From Vulcaniibacterium thermophilum (GTDB taxonomy: Bacteria; Pseudomonadota; Gammaproteobacteria; Xanthomonadales; Xanthomonadaceae), in assembly GCF_007923255.1 (NCBI RefSeq), contig NZ_VOHJ01000014.1, positions 1 to 64,000 on the forward strand: 64,000 nt of DNA, read 5' to 3'. The position numbers and the translations under genes are program-made. Below, piece by piece: positions 1 through 9,339 of the stretch (within the stretch, counting starts at the first letter, position 1; each line of letters begins with the position of its first letter). The notes under the pieces are model-generated. The model ran no database searches, was not told the DNA's origin, and worked only from the letters and a program-made list of their open reading frames with translations.

Positions 1-224
1 GGCAGGGTATGTGTAAGCCGTCGCCGCGCCGCCCGCCATCTTCGAGGTGCGGTTGCCGGTGGCGTCGTAGCCGTAGGCGTGCAGCAGCGCGTCGGTCGCG
101 CCGTCCTTGCTCTCCGTCAGCCGGCCCAGCGCGTCGTAGCCGAAGCGGCGCAGCGGCGGTTCGGTCTGGTCGCCGGTACGCAGCACGGCCAGGTTGCCGA
201 CTTCGTCGAACTCGAAGCCGAGCG
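1..224 (-). pseudogene. Displaced rhs core fragment (partial, runs off left edge)
   Basis: Bases 1-224 match 2003-2226, inside the full-length rhs gene downstream, at 221 of 224 positions (differences at 120, 160 and 178). The matching part encodes about residues 1083-1157 of the Rhs YD-repeat core. Similarity stops abruptly at base 224/225, in mid-gene and without a start codon, so this is a recombined fragment and not a second complete gene. It reads leftwards out of the window. In Rhs loci such fragments usually precede a displaced C-terminal toxin tip, which may lie just outside the window. Confidence 0.8.
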
Positions 225-275
225 GCCGGTGGTCAATCCTCGACGTCCTCATCCGCCTTCCCGCCTCCATGAAAA

Positions 276-309
276 ACCCGGGTGCGGCCTTCGGCCTTAC
301 CCGGGCTAC
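276..309. repeat. CCCGGGTGCGG..CCCGGGCTAC intergenic repeat
   Basis: A short GC-rich element opening with ACCCGGGTGCGG and closing with CCCGGGCTAC. Close relatives occur at about 60337-60370 and 60525-60557, so this is a dispersed family and not part of the rhs gene. It lies between the rhs fragment and the putative immunity gene. Confidence 0.65.
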
Positions 310-319
310 GCTGATTTCA

Positions 320-847
320 TCACATCTCTGCCATCGACATCCAATAAACGCCAATCACTCGAACTGGCTTGTCGGAAGAAATAGCAATCCTTACCGCGCT
401 GAACGACGCAGGCAGCGTCCCCCGGGCGCAAGAGAGACACACCGATAGCTCTTCGCCCGACGCCACAAGACCTTGCTTTGTCCAACCCTGATTGTTTTGA
501 TCAAACTCGATTACCCGGCCATCCTTGCCATAGACTGCCGCCCTCAAAATAGCCCCACCGAGAGCCTGCTCATACAACTCGTCTACGCGCTTCCGATTAT
601 CGTACTCAACATTATCAAGCAATACTAAGCAAATCCTGTCATCACCCTGAACAGGAACAGGTTGCCTTACAGTTAAGGTGATAGGATTCGATGTAATTGT
701 GGCAGACGAAGAAAGAAGCACAACGTTATTGTGACCAGGGTATTCATGCCCATCTGGAGAAGTGTGACCATCACACGAGGCAGCCATAGCAGCCCCTAGA
801 AGTGCTCCGCACAAACTAGCAGCTCTTGCAATCGAACAGCTCATCAT
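320..847 (-). CDS. Putative secreted or lipoprotein immunity protein of the Rhs locus
   Basis: A 175-residue protein that I do not recognise. It begins with a clear export signal: a basic start, then hydrophobic LCGALLGAAMAA, then a Cys near residue 25 in an AASC context that could be a lipobox. The rest looks like a small beta-rich domain. The start codon lies 6 bases after the rhs stop on the same strand, and the gene is visibly less GC-rich than the surrounding chromosome, both typical of immunity genes behind Rhs toxin tips. Immunity is an inference from position only. The export signal would place it in the periplasm or on a membrane. An ATG two codons further in is also possible. Confidence 0.6.
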   Translation of the reverse strand: MMSCSIARAASLCGALLGAAMAASCDGHTSPDGHEYPGHNNVVLLSSSATITSNPITLTVRQPVPVQGDDRICLVLLDNVEYDNRKRVDELYEQALGGAILRAAVYGKDGRVIEFDQNNQGWTKQGLVASGEELSVCLSCARGTLPASFSAVRIAISSDKPVRVIGVYWMSMAEM

Positions 848-853
848 TTGGGC

Positions 854-3800
854 CTAAAGAGGTGTTTTAACAGGCTCACACTCGTTACACGTCGACCAGA
901 TAACCTTCACGAGTTGCGACTTACCGATCAAGAGACTGGCACTCACATCTAGCCCTGCCCCTCCAGCCCCGCAATCGAGGAGCCTGCTAACGGCGGGAGT
1001 CCAGTGGCTTCCCAATTGGAAGGCATTGCACCCATATCCCCACGGGCCAATACTTATACCTGCCCCGTAGGTGCCAAACAAGCCGTTGAAATTCTCTGGG
1101 TATATGTCGGGCAAGTAGTCCTCTAATGTCATGGCGCCAGACGTGGCATTTGCGAGCGGCATCCACTTAAAGCCCGCACCAACACCGCCTGACTCGGCTT
1201 TCACAAGAACTCGTGCGCGGCGTCCTTTTACACACTGCGATTCAAGATCGAACACGAACAGACCAACTGCTCCCAAGGCGCCGATCGTGCCCGGAAGAAC
1301 CTTGCCGGTCCATCGGACTAAACCGTGACGATCAATCCATTGCAGCGGAGTGCCCCCAACGTATCCGTATGTGGAGGGCCCTCCCTCTAATCCAATCGGA
1401 TCACTCTGCACATAACGCCCGGTAGCCGGCTCGTAGTCACGGAAGTAGTTGTAGTTCAGCCCGCTCGCACTGTCGTAGCGCTGGCCCGGGAAGCGCATGT
1501 CGAACACGAAGGCGATGCCGTCGGCGTCGGGGTCCGGGTTGGGTTGATCCGCGCCGAACGCTTCGCCGGTCAGGGGCCAGGTCCAGACGGCCTTTTCGCG
1601 GATCGGGTCGATGACCACCCGCGGGCTGCCGAGGTGGTCGGGTTCGATGTAGTACAGCCGGTCGTTGGCGGCGGTCTCGTCCTTGACGATCAGGCCGACG
1701 GGCAGATCGTCCAGCCAGATCACCTCCTGCACGCGGGCGCCGTTGGTGTCGTAGTCGCCCAGCCAGCGGCCGGCTTCGTCGTAGACGCTGTAGGTGTGGG
1801 TGGTGCCCACCCAGCGACGGACACGCTCGCCCTTGCCGTTGTAGCGGTAGTTCATCGTCGCCACGCCATTGGCCTTGGTTTGGCTCAGGCGGTTGGTGGC
1901 GTCGTACACGAACTCGCGCGCGGTGCCGCCGATGGACGTCGTGTTGCCGGTGGCGTCGTACCAGCGGTTGATGCTGCCCACCCGGCTGAGACGGTGGCTG
2001 GTGGCAGGGTATGTGTAAGCCGTCGCCGCGCCGCCCGCCATCTTCGAGGTGCGGTTGCCGGTGGCGTCGTAGCCGTAGGCGTGCAGCAGCGCGTCGGTCG
2101 CGCCGTCCTTGCTCTCCGTCACCCGGCCCAGCGCGTCGTAGCCGAAGCGGCGCAGCGGCGGCTCGGTCTGGTCGCCGGTGCGCAGCACGGCCAGGTTGCC
2201 GACTTCGTCGAACTCGAAGCCGAGCGACAGCCCGTCCGGCCCGACATCCTGCACGATGCCCGGCTGGTAGTTGCGGTCGAGGGTGCGGCGCAGAGCGCGG
2301 CCGTCGCCGTAGCGCAACTCGGAGACCGGTCCGAACGGGTAGTAGGTGACGCTCGAGAGCAGCACCTCCCGCGCTGCGCCCGGTCGGGTGACGGCGATGC
2401 CCGAGGCCTGGCCGTTGACGTTGTACACGTAGTCCACACGCAGGCCACTGGGGTAGATCATCCACAGCGGCTTGCCGGCCAGGTCGTGGCCGTAGCGGGT
2501 GGTGAATGCCCTGCCGTTGGTGGTCTGCACCTTGCGCGTCAGGTTGCCGAAGCTGTCGTAGCAGTAGGCGGTGCTGCCGCTCGCATCGACCATGCGAGCC
2601 AGGCGCCCCGCGTGGAAGCGCTCGTCTCCGTCGCAGGCGCTGGACGGCGTGTCGTAGTGGTACGTCACGTCGTGAGTGCTGTCGGCGTAGGTGATAGCGG
2701 TCAGGCGGTTGAGCGCATCGTAGTGGTACGTCGACGTCACGCCGCGCGCATCGGTCTGCGTCTTGCGGTTGCCAGCGCCGTCGTAGGTGTAGGTGGTGGT
2801 GCCGGTGTCGGGGCTGGCGAGCTGGGTAAGGTCGCCCAGCCCGTTGTAGGTGTACGTGGTGACCAGGCCCTTCGGGTCGATGACCCTGGTGAGATTGTCG
2901 AGCGCGTCGTACTCGAATTTGGTCTCCGCCTTGATGCCGGCCACGTCCTGCAACGTGCGTACGAGACGGTTGAGCGGGTCGTAGTCGTTGTCGGTCACCA
3001 CCCCCTTGGCGTCGGTGGCCTTATCGAGATTGCCGTTGGCGTCATAGGTGAAGCCGGTCGGACGCTCGTAAGCGTCCTTGGCCGTCTGCAATTGGCCGAG
3101 CTGGTTGTAGACGCGCGACAGCGTGCGCAGCAGTTGGCCGTCGGCGTCGAGGGTTTCTTCCTTGATGCGGTTGCCGGCGTTGTCCAGCGTGTAGTGGATC
3201 TTGTTGCCGAGGTTGTCGCTGATGTCGGTCAGCCGGTGCGCGGCATCGTAGGCGTAGGCGGTGAAGCTGCCGTCGGGCTGGGTGACCTTCTGCACCAGAC
3301 CTGTGGGCCAGTACTCGATGCGGGTAATGGCATCGTCCGCCTCGGAAGCGTCGTTCGCGCCACGCACCTTGCGGGCGGTGAGCCAGCCGCGCGGGTGGTA
3401 CTCGAAGTTGGTGACGACACCATTGGCGTCCTTGACCGATAGCACGCGGCCGGCGCCGTCGTAGCGCAGCGTCTCGGTGACGTGGCCGAGCGCATTTGTG
3501 ACTTTCCACAGGTCGCCCTTGCGGTACGGGCAGGTGGTAGGCGCGCTGGCGCAGTCGGGGTGGTCGCTGGGGTAGTAGGTGTAGGTGGTGACGTCGCTGA
3601 CGTCGGTGCACGGGCCGTCGATGGATGTCAGCAGGCCCACCAAGGGGCAGGTGCCGGCATCGACTCCGGCTTGGTCGCAGTACGCATAGCGCACCGACCG
3701 AGCCGTGTCGCTTGCCAGATCGACATGCGCGCTCTCGAGCACTTGTCCGGCTGTGTTGTAGGTGTAGCGGAGCTCGGAGCCGCCGCCATTCCTGCGGCGG

Positions 3801-5473
3801 ACCAGCCGGTTGGTCTGAAGTTCGCGAGCTTCCTCGACGACACGCTGAGATGCCGTGCCGAACGCTTCGACCGTGGTCTTGACCCGAAGGGACACGCCAT
3901 CCACCGCATGCTCGGAGTATTGGTAGCGCGTTTCTGTGCCCCGCCTGTCGACCGTTCGAATCAGCCGCCGCCTGAAGTCGCTACTGGCAGGCGCGTACTC
4001 GTATGTCTGGGTCCCGGAGGCATCAGTCGAAGCAACCGGTTTCCGATATTCCTGGCCCCCGGTGTACTCGAACAGGGTCGTCATCCCATTCGAATCAGTG
4101 AATCCAGCTCTGCCATCCGGGTATCGATCGACGTGTCCGACGAGCAGCCCTCCCCGGCGGGTACTGACCGCAGAACCGTTCGAGTCGTAGACGTATTCCG
4201 TCGAACCGTTGCCGCCCTCGCCCTCGATGGCAGTCAGATGATCGAAAAAGCTGGTGTTGTCGTACCGATACTGTCGAGAAGTTCCATCAGGGAAGATCAC
4301 GGCCGTCAAGCGGCCATGCTCGTCGTACATGTACTCGGCCAAGATCGCGCCGCCGGACGACAGTCTCTTTATCCTCGACCGTTCCGATGGAGAGGGCCCT
4401 TCATAGGCGAACTCAAGCGAGCGCCCACCTGAATGGTCGATTCTGGAGAGACGATCGAATTGGTCGTAGATAAGCGCAAGGCGTGTCCCGTCTCTCCTCT
4501 CTATTTGCTCCGCGCGCCCTCCGCTGAAAACAATCACGTCCCCGTTGTGGTACAGAACGTACTTGTTGTCCTTGAGGACGAAACGACTGTTCGCGCCGTC
4601 GATCGACTCGTAGCCACCCGCCACCGAGCGAAAGGGAAGCAGGCTACCGTCTGCCAACTGCACGGAGTAATCAGACCGTCCGAAGAACAGCCTGAAGTTG
4701 AAGTTATGAGTCCAGTGGGCACCTAAGCCGCTCTGCACCACCGGGGCGACGCTGTGGTATGTCCGCTCGAACGCAATCCATGGAAGGGTGACGTCCCGCT
4801 CGACCTGCTTCTTGTCGCCTGTTGCGACCCCGATTGGATTGCCCTTGTAGTCGCACGGGTCGCAAAGGGTATGGTTCACGCGCAGGCGCGCGATGTCGTG
4901 CCGAACGCATGCCTTCTCGGTACTGCTCCATGCGAGGTCGACCGGGCAGGCGACCGGCCGCCGCCGCCACCCTTGGACCTTCCAGTTCGGGGAGCAGCTA
5001 CCCTCAGAAGGCTCGGCCCGCATGTTGTAAAGACGCGTCTCGGCCGTGTGAGTTCCGTCATACCACTTGCTGGAGTACGCCCACTCAGTCGTAGGCGTGA
5101 TCGAGACGAAATTGCAGGTCGGGTAGCGAGCGTTGTAGATCGCCAATTTGGCCGCTATTGCGCCCTCCTCGGTCGGCGAGGCACCCTCCGCGCTACTACC
5201 TTCCAGGTTGTAGGTCCACGAGCCGACATCCGGTGAAGTCGGCCGCGCGCCAAGAACATAGGTCGTGTGGCCTCGCTCGGGAACTACCCGCTCGACCTCG
5301 GTTGCCAGTGAATACGGGCGCCCCAGCGCATGGACGGCGGCCAGTGCGGCCTGCTTGGATGAGTGCGAGCCGGCTACAACGTTTGTTGTCCAGGCTTGAG
5401 GAGCGTTCTGCGCCCAAGCCGGAACAACCAAGATGAGGACAAGCGCCAGAAGTGCGCGGCAACAGTTCTTCAT
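854..5473 (-). CDS. RHS repeat protein with Sec signal and unrecognised C-terminal tip
   Basis: A 1539-residue Rhs-family protein. Residues 1-21 are a Sec signal ending PAWA. A DUF6531-like region follows, with the GNPI motif near 211, then many YD repeats (for example TYTYDGAGN, YDALNRL). The hyperconserved RHS core ends around residue 1396 with DPIGLEGG and WIDRHGLV. Family members form a closed beta-cocoon that holds a variable C-terminal effector. The last 143 residues (bases 857-1285) are that tip: a hydrophobic stretch, then a Gly-rich, Cys-containing domain resembling no nuclease or deaminase I know. No PAAR or VgrG sequence is visible, so type VI delivery is not indicated. AAGGA stands 7 bases before the ATG. 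The tip is less GC-rich than the core. Confidence 0.93.
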   Translation of the reverse strand: MKNCCRALLALVLILVVPAWAQNAPQAWTTNVVAGSHSSKQAALAAVHALGRPYSLATEVERVVPERGHTTYVLGARPTSPDVGSWTYNLEGSSAEGASPTEEGAIAAKLAIYNARYPTCNFVSITPTTEWAYSSKWYDGTHTAETRLYNMRAEPSEGSCSPNWKVQGWRRRPVACPVDLAWSSTEKACVRHDIARLRVNHTLCDPCDYKGNPIGVATGDKKQVERDVTLPWIAFERTYHSVAPVVQSGLGAHWTHNFNFRLFFGRSDYSVQLADGSLLPFRSVAGGYESIDGANSRFVLKDNKYVLYHNGDVIVFSGGRAEQIERRDGTRLALIYDQFDRLSRIDHSGGRSLEFAYEGPSPSERSRIKRLSSGGAILAEYMYDEHGRLTAVIFPDGTSRQYRYDNTSFFDHLTAIEGEGGNGSTEYVYDSNGSAVSTRRGGLLVGHVDRYPDGRAGFTDSNGMTTLFEYTGGQEYRKPVASTDASGTQTYEYAPASSDFRRRLIRTVDRRGTETRYQYSEHAVDGVSLRVKTTVEAFGTASQRVVEEARELQTNRLVRRRNGGGSELRYTYNTAGQVLESAHVDLASDTARSVRYAYCDQAGVDAGTCPLVGLLTSIDGPCTDVSDVTTYTYYPSDHPDCASAPTTCPYRKGDLWKVTNALGHVTETLRYDGAGRVLSVKDANGVVTNFEYHPRGWLTARKVRGANDASEADDAITRIEYWPTGLVQKVTQPDGSFTAYAYDAAHRLTDISDNLGNKIHYTLDNAGNRIKEETLDADGQLLRTLSRVYNQLGQLQTAKDAYERPTGFTYDANGNLDKATDAKGVVTDNDYDPLNRLVRTLQDVAGIKAETKFEYDALDNLTRVIDPKGLVTTYTYNGLGDLTQLASPDTGTTTYTYDGAGNRKTQTDARGVTSTYHYDALNRLTAITYADSTHDVTYHYDTPSSACDGDERFHAGRLARMVDASGSTAYCYDSFGNLTRKVQTTNGRAFTTRYGHDLAGKPLWMIYPSGLRVDYVYNVNGQASGIAVTRPGAAREVLLSSVTYYPFGPVSELRYGDGRALRRTLDRNYQPGIVQDVGPDGLSLGFEFDEVGNLAVLRTGDQTEPPLRRFGYDALGRVTESKDGATDALLHAYGYDATGNRTSKMAGGAATAYTYPATSHRLSRVGSINRWYDATGNTTSIGGTAREFVYDATNRLSQTKANGVATMNYRYNGKGERVRRWVGTTHTYSVYDEAGRWLGDYDTNGARVQEVIWLDDLPVGLIVKDETAANDRLYYIEPDHLGSPRVVIDPIREKAVWTWPLTGEAFGADQPNPDPDADGIAFVFDMRFPGQRYDSASGLNYNYFRDYEPATGRYVQSDPIGLEGGPSTYGYVGGTPLQWIDRHGLVRWTGKVLPGTIGALGAVGLFVFDLESQCVKGRRARVLVKAESGGVGAGFKWMPLANATSGAMTLEDYLPDIYPENFNGLFGTYGAGISIGPWGYGCNAFQLGSHWTPAVSRLLDCGAGGAGLDVSASLLIGKSQLVKVIWSTCNECEPVKTPL

Positions 5474-5533
5474 AAGAGCATCCTTGCTAAGTCTTGAGTG
5501 ATCGAGCCTGGTTGGCGAGCGTGGCGGGACCGT

Positions 5534-6664
5534 TTATCGAATCTCCGCCACCTCGACACCGTCGAGGCCGGCCGACAGGGTGCGGGCGTCGCCGCCCTGG
5601 GCGAGCTTGATGCGCAGGCGCACCTCGTTCTGCGAGTCGGCGTAGCGCAGGGCGTCCTCGTAGCTGATCTCGCCGGCCTGGTACAGCTCGAACAGGCTCT
5701 GGTCGAAGGTCTTCATGCCGAGGTTGGTCGACTCCTTCATCACTTCCTTGATCTTGTGGATCTCGCCGTCGCGGATGTAGTCCTGCACCAGCGGGGTGCC
5801 GAGCAGGATCTCCATCGCCACGCGGCGGCCCTTGCCGTCCACGGTCGGGATCAGCTGCTGGGCGACGATGCCCTTGAGGTTGAGCGAGAGGTCCATCAGC
5901 AGTTGCTGGCGGCGGTCCTCGGGGAAGAAGTTGATGATGCGGTCGAGCGCCTGGTTGGCGTTGTTGGCGTGCAGGGTGCACAGCACCAGGTGGCCGGTTT
6001 CGGCGAAGGCGATCGCGTAGTCCATGCCTTCGCGCGTGCGCACCTCGCCGATCATGATGACGTCGGGCGCCTGGCGCAGGGTGTTCTTGAGCGCGTTCTC
6101 CCAACTGTCGGTGTCGATGCCGACCTCGCGTTGGGTGACGATGCAGCCTTCGTGCTTGTGCACGAACTCGATCGGGTCCTCGATCGTGATGATGTGGCCG
6201 CTGGAGTTCTTGTTGCGGTAGCCGATCATCGCCGCCAGCGAGGTCGACTTGCCGGTACCGGTGGCGCCGACGAAGATGATGATGCCGCGCTTGGTCATCG
6301 CCAGCGTCTTGATGATCGGCGGCAGGTTCAGCTCCTCGATCGTCGGGATCTTGGTCTCGATCCGCCGCAGCACCATGCCGACCTGGTTGCGCTGGTAGAA
6401 GCAGCTCACGCGGAAGCGGCCGACGTTCGCCACGCCGATGGCGAAGTTGCACTCGTGCGTCTTCTCGAACTCCTCGCGCTGGCCCGGCGTCATCACGTTG
6501 AGCACCAGGTCGCGGCTCTGCTGCGGCGTGAGCGGCGTCTGCGTGATCGGCACCAGCTTGCCGTGCACCTTCATCGACGGCGGCACGCCGGCCGTGATGA
6601 ACAGGTCGGACGCCTTCTCGTGCGCCATCAGCTTGAGGAAGGAGGTGAAATCGATGGTGCTCAT
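5534..6664 (-). CDS. pilU: Type IV pilus ATPase PilU
   Basis: A 376-residue retraction-type secretion ATPase, the accessory motor that works with PilT at the pilus base during twitching motility. Visible are the Walker A motif GATGTGKS near 133-140, an Asp box (TIEDPIEFVH) near 160 and a Walker B region (MIGEVRT) near 204-210. The start at 6664 is preferred over an in-frame ATG at 6718 because AGGAG lies just upstream of it and the extra 18 codons would run through a heptamer repeat. pilT is upstream on the same strand, separated by about 150 bases of repeats. PilT/PilU are told apart by sequence and order; here the C-terminal part lacks the PilT AIRNLIRE motif. Confidence 0.92.
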   Translation of the reverse strand: MSTIDFTSFLKLMAHEKASDLFITAGVPPSMKVHGKLVPITQTPLTPQQSRDLVLNVMTPGQREEFEKTHECNFAIGVANVGRFRVSCFYQRNQVGMVLRRIETKIPTIEELNLPPIIKTLAMTKRGIIIFVGATGTGKSTSLAAMIGYRNKNSSGHIITIEDPIEFVHKHEGCIVTQREVGIDTDSWENALKNTLRQAPDVIMIGEVRTREGMDYAIAFAETGHLVLCTLHANNANQALDRIINFFPEDRRQQLLMDLSLNLKGIVAQQLIPTVDGKGRRVAMEILLGTPLVQDYIRDGEIHKIKEVMKESTNLGMKTFDQSLFELYQAGEISYEDALRYADSQNEVRLRIKLAQGGDARTLSAGLDGVEVAEIR

Positions 6665-6680
6665 GGGTTGACTCCTGTGG

Positions 6681-6812
6681 AGTCCGGGAATCGGGTATCG
6701 GGAATCGGGAGTCGTCAAGAGCGAACCTGCCTTGCGCGATGTTCCGATCCGCAGCCCCCGATGCCTAGTTCTCCTGCTTTGAAGCGATTGCCGATTCCCG
6801 ATTGCCGATGCA
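6681..6812. repeat. Inverted pair of GGGAATC heptamer arrays
   Basis: The gap between pilT and pilU holds a short array of GGGAATC-like heptamers (about 6685-6716) and, some 70 bases on, a second array in the opposite orientation (about 6786-6812, GATTCCC-like). The two could pair in single-stranded DNA or RNA. The same paired layout recurs at 54480-54632. Confidence 0.75.
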
Positions 6813-6816
6813 GGGC

Positions 6817-7854
6817 TCAGTCGAACAACCGCTTGTCCTTGGCGTACTCGCGGGCGTGGTGACGGGTGACGAGACCGCGCTTGACGAGGTCCTGCAGGTG
6901 CTGGTCGAGGGTCATCATGCCGTACTGCTGGCCGGTCTGGATGGCCGAGTACATCTGCGCGACCTTGTCCTCGCGGATCAGGTTACGGATGGCGGGAATG
7001 CCGACCATGATTTCCCACGCCGCGGTGCGGCCGCCGCCGACCTTCTTCAGCAGCGCCTGCGAGATCACCGCGCGCAGCGATTCGGACAGCATCGAGCGCA
7101 CCATCGGCTTCTCGCCGGCCGGGAACACGTCGATGATGCGGTCGATGGTCTTGGCCGCCGAGCTGGTGTGCAGGGTGCCGAACACCAGGTGGCCGGTTTC
7201 CGCGGCGGTGAGCGCCAGGCGGATGGTTTCCAGGTCGCGCATTTCGCCGACCAGGATGTAGTCCGGGTCCTCGCGCAGCGCCGAGCGCAGGGCTTCGTTG
7301 AAGCCGTGGGTGTCGCGGTGCACCTCGCGCTGGTTGATGAGGCACTTCTGCGAGGTGTGGACGAACTCGATCGGGTCCTCGACGGTGAGGATGTGCCCGT
7401 ACTCGTTCTTGTTGATGTGGTCGATCATCGCCGCCAGCGTGGTCGACTTGCCCGAGCCGGTCGGGCCGGTGACCAGGATCAGGCCCTGCGGCTGCTGGAT
7501 CAGCTCGCGGAAGATCGGCGGGCAGCCGAGCGCGTCGAGCGAGAGCACCTCGGACGGAATGGTGCGGAACACCGCGCCGGCGCCGCGGTTCTGGTTGAAG
7601 GCGTTGACGCGGAAGCGCGCAAGGCCCGGAATCTCGAACGAGAAGTCGACTTCGAGGAACTCCTCGTAGTCGCGGCGCTGCTTGTCCGACATGATGTCGT
7701 ACACGAGCGCGTGCACCTGCTTGTGGTCCAGCGCCGGGATGTTGATCCGGCGGACGTCGCCGTCGACGCGGATCATCGGCGGCAATCCGGCCGACAGGTG
7801 CAGGTCGGAAGCCTTGTTCTTGACCGAGAACGCCAGAAGCTCGGCGATATCCAT
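6817..7854 (-). CDS. pilT: Type IV pilus retraction ATPase PilT
   Basis: A 345-residue hexameric ATPase that depolymerises the type IV pilus. It has an N-terminal PAS-like domain, Walker A GPTGSGKST at 130-138, an Asp box (TVEDPIEFVH) near 157, a Walker B region (LVGEMRDLET) near 201, a His box (TLHTSSA) and the PilT-specific AIRNLIRE motif at 288-295, which is needed for retraction. Length matches the family. It is divergent from yggS with 77 bases between the starts, the usual order in xanthomonads. Confidence 0.96.
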   Translation of the reverse strand: MDIAELLAFSVKNKASDLHLSAGLPPMIRVDGDVRRINIPALDHKQVHALVYDIMSDKQRRDYEEFLEVDFSFEIPGLARFRVNAFNQNRGAGAVFRTIPSEVLSLDALGCPPIFRELIQQPQGLILVTGPTGSGKSTTLAAMIDHINKNEYGHILTVEDPIEFVHTSQKCLINQREVHRDTHGFNEALRSALREDPDYILVGEMRDLETIRLALTAAETGHLVFGTLHTSSAAKTIDRIIDVFPAGEKPMVRSMLSESLRAVISQALLKKVGGGRTAAWEIMVGIPAIRNLIREDKVAQMYSAIQTGQQYGMMTLDQHLQDLVKRGLVTRHHAREYAKDKRLFD

Positions 7855-7931
7855 GCGTACTCCCCTGCGCTGGCTGCGCTATCCCCTGCCGGGCAGTATA
7901 GCCCTCGAACCTTGCGGTCAATCCAGCCCCG

Positions 7932-8654
7932 ATGAACGGTTTTTCCGGCGTGCTTCCACACTCTTTCCATGACGTGATGCGGCGATTGGACGCGGCCTCG
8001 GCCGCAGCCGGGCGGCCACGGCCGAGGCTGGTCGCGGTGAGCAAGACGCAGCCGGCCGCGAGGATGGCGGAGGTGGCCGCGCTGTGGGCCGAACGCGGCG
8101 AGCGTGCGGCGTTCGGCGAAAACTACGTGCAGGAGGCGCTGGCCAAGCAGGCCGAGCTGACTTCGCTGAACGTGCCCGCCGAATGGCATCTGATCGGCCA
8201 CCTGCAGTCCAACAAGGCGCGCGAGGCGGCGCAGCGGTTCGACTGGGTGCAGACGGTGGATCGCCCCAAGCTCGTGGACGCGCTCGCGCGCCATCGTCCG
8301 CAGACGCTCGCACCGCTGAACGTGCTCATCCAGGTGAACGTGGACGATGAGGCCAGCAAGCACGGCTGCCGGCCGGAGGAGATCGACGCGCTGGCCGGGG
8401 CGGTGGCCGCCCAGCCGCGGCTGCGGCTGCGCGGGTTGATGGCGATTCCGCTCCCGCATCCCGAACCGGAGGCGCGACGCGCGGCGTTCCGCCGCATGGC
8501 CGGCCTGTTCGAGCGCCTGCAGTGCCGGTTCGACGGCATCGACACGCTGTCGATGGGAATGAGCGACGATTTCGAGATCGCCATCGAGGAAGGCGCGACG
8601 ATGGTACGGGTGGGCAGCGCGCTGTTCGGGGCGCGGGTGCGGAAGGCGGGCTGA
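7932..8654 (+). CDS. yggS: YggS/PLPBP-family pyridoxal phosphate homeostasis protein
   Basis: A 240-residue cytosolic PLP-binding protein that buffers free pyridoxal phosphate and influences amino-acid pools; no enzyme activity is established for the family. Visible are LVAVSKTQ with the PLP lysine at about residue 38, FGENYVQE at 61-68 and WHLIGHLQSNK near 85. The C-terminal part has the LSMGMSDDFE phosphate-binding motif. It lies between pilT (divergent) and proC, an order shared by many gammaproteobacteria. Confidence 0.94.
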   Translation: MNGFSGVLPHSFHDVMRRLDAASAAAGRPRPRLVAVSKTQPAARMAEVAALWAERGERAAFGENYVQEALAKQAELTSLNVPAEWHLIGHLQSNKAREAAQRFDWVQTVDRPKLVDALARHRPQTLAPLNVLIQVNVDDEASKHGCRPEEIDALAGAVAAQPRLRLRGLMAIPLPHPEPEARRAAFRRMAGLFERLQCRFDGIDTLSMGMSDDFEIAIEEGATMVRVGSALFGARVRKAG

Positions 8655-8664
8655 GCGCAACCAA

Positions 8665-9230
8665 GCCAACATCGCGTTGCGGGGCCCACGTTGGGCTTCG
8701 CCTTCGGCTCCGCCCAACCTACGTCAGCCTTGCGTAGGGCGGGACTTGTCCCGCCGCGGTGCGGCAAAGCCGTGCGCGCCCTCGCCCCAACCCCTCGTCC
8801 GGTCCACCCGCAATGCGGCGGGCGTTCGTCCGAGTTCCGGAGGTTGGGCTGAGCGCAGCGAAGCCCGACATCGCGTTGCGGGGCCGACGTTGGGCTTCGC
8901 CTTCGGCTCAGCCCAACCTACGTCAGCCTTGCGTAGGGCGGGACTTGTCCCGCCGCGGTGCGGCGAAGCCGTGCGCGCCTGCGGCGCGCGCCCTCACCCC
9001 AACCCCTCGTCCGGCCCGCCGCAGCGCGGCGGCGTTCGTGCGAGTTTCGTAGGTTGGGCTGAGCGCAGCGAAGCCCGACATCGCATTTGCGGGGCCCACG
9101 TTGGGCTTCGCCTTCGGTTCAGCCCAACCTACGTCAGCCTTGCGTAGGGCGGGACTTGTCCCGCCCCGGGTGCGGCGAAGCCGTGCGCGCCTGCGGCCGC
9201 AAGCGCGCCTCCTCGCCCCGCAAGCGGGAG
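8665..9230. repeat. Three long direct repeats built of hairpin elements
   Basis: About 560 bases between yggS and proC hold three imperfect copies of a unit of roughly 200 bases (anchors near 8669, 8869 and 9078). Each has a GTTGGGCT..AGCCCAAC-type element, then the inverted repeat GGCGGGAC..GTCCCGCC next to CGTAGG, then a tract resembling CCAACCCCTCGTCC. Open frames across it follow the repeat and show no gene-like start or conservation, so I call no gene here. Confidence 0.85.
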
Positions 9231-9339
9231 AGGGGCTTGGAGCTGGGACTGCGTCACGGGGCCAGCGCCGCCGGAACACCCGCGCTCGCGTGGGTATGCG
9301 GTTGCTATCCTCGGCGACGGTCCAGACACGAGCGGTGCG

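Noticed and set aside
1544-3442. Open frame of 632 codons on the plus strand opposite rhs
   Set aside because: A Val/Gly-rich shadow of the YD repeats; the repeat periodicity is that of the sense gene.
854-5473. Type VI-delivered Rhs effector
   Set aside because: The N-terminus is a Sec signal peptide, with no PAAR, VgrG or adaptor gene visible; delivery by T6SS is not supported.
8677-9147. Open frame of 156 codons between yggS and proC
   Set aside because: It translates the long direct repeats (SAQPTSALR type peptides recurring with the DNA unit), so it follows the repeat and not a gene.
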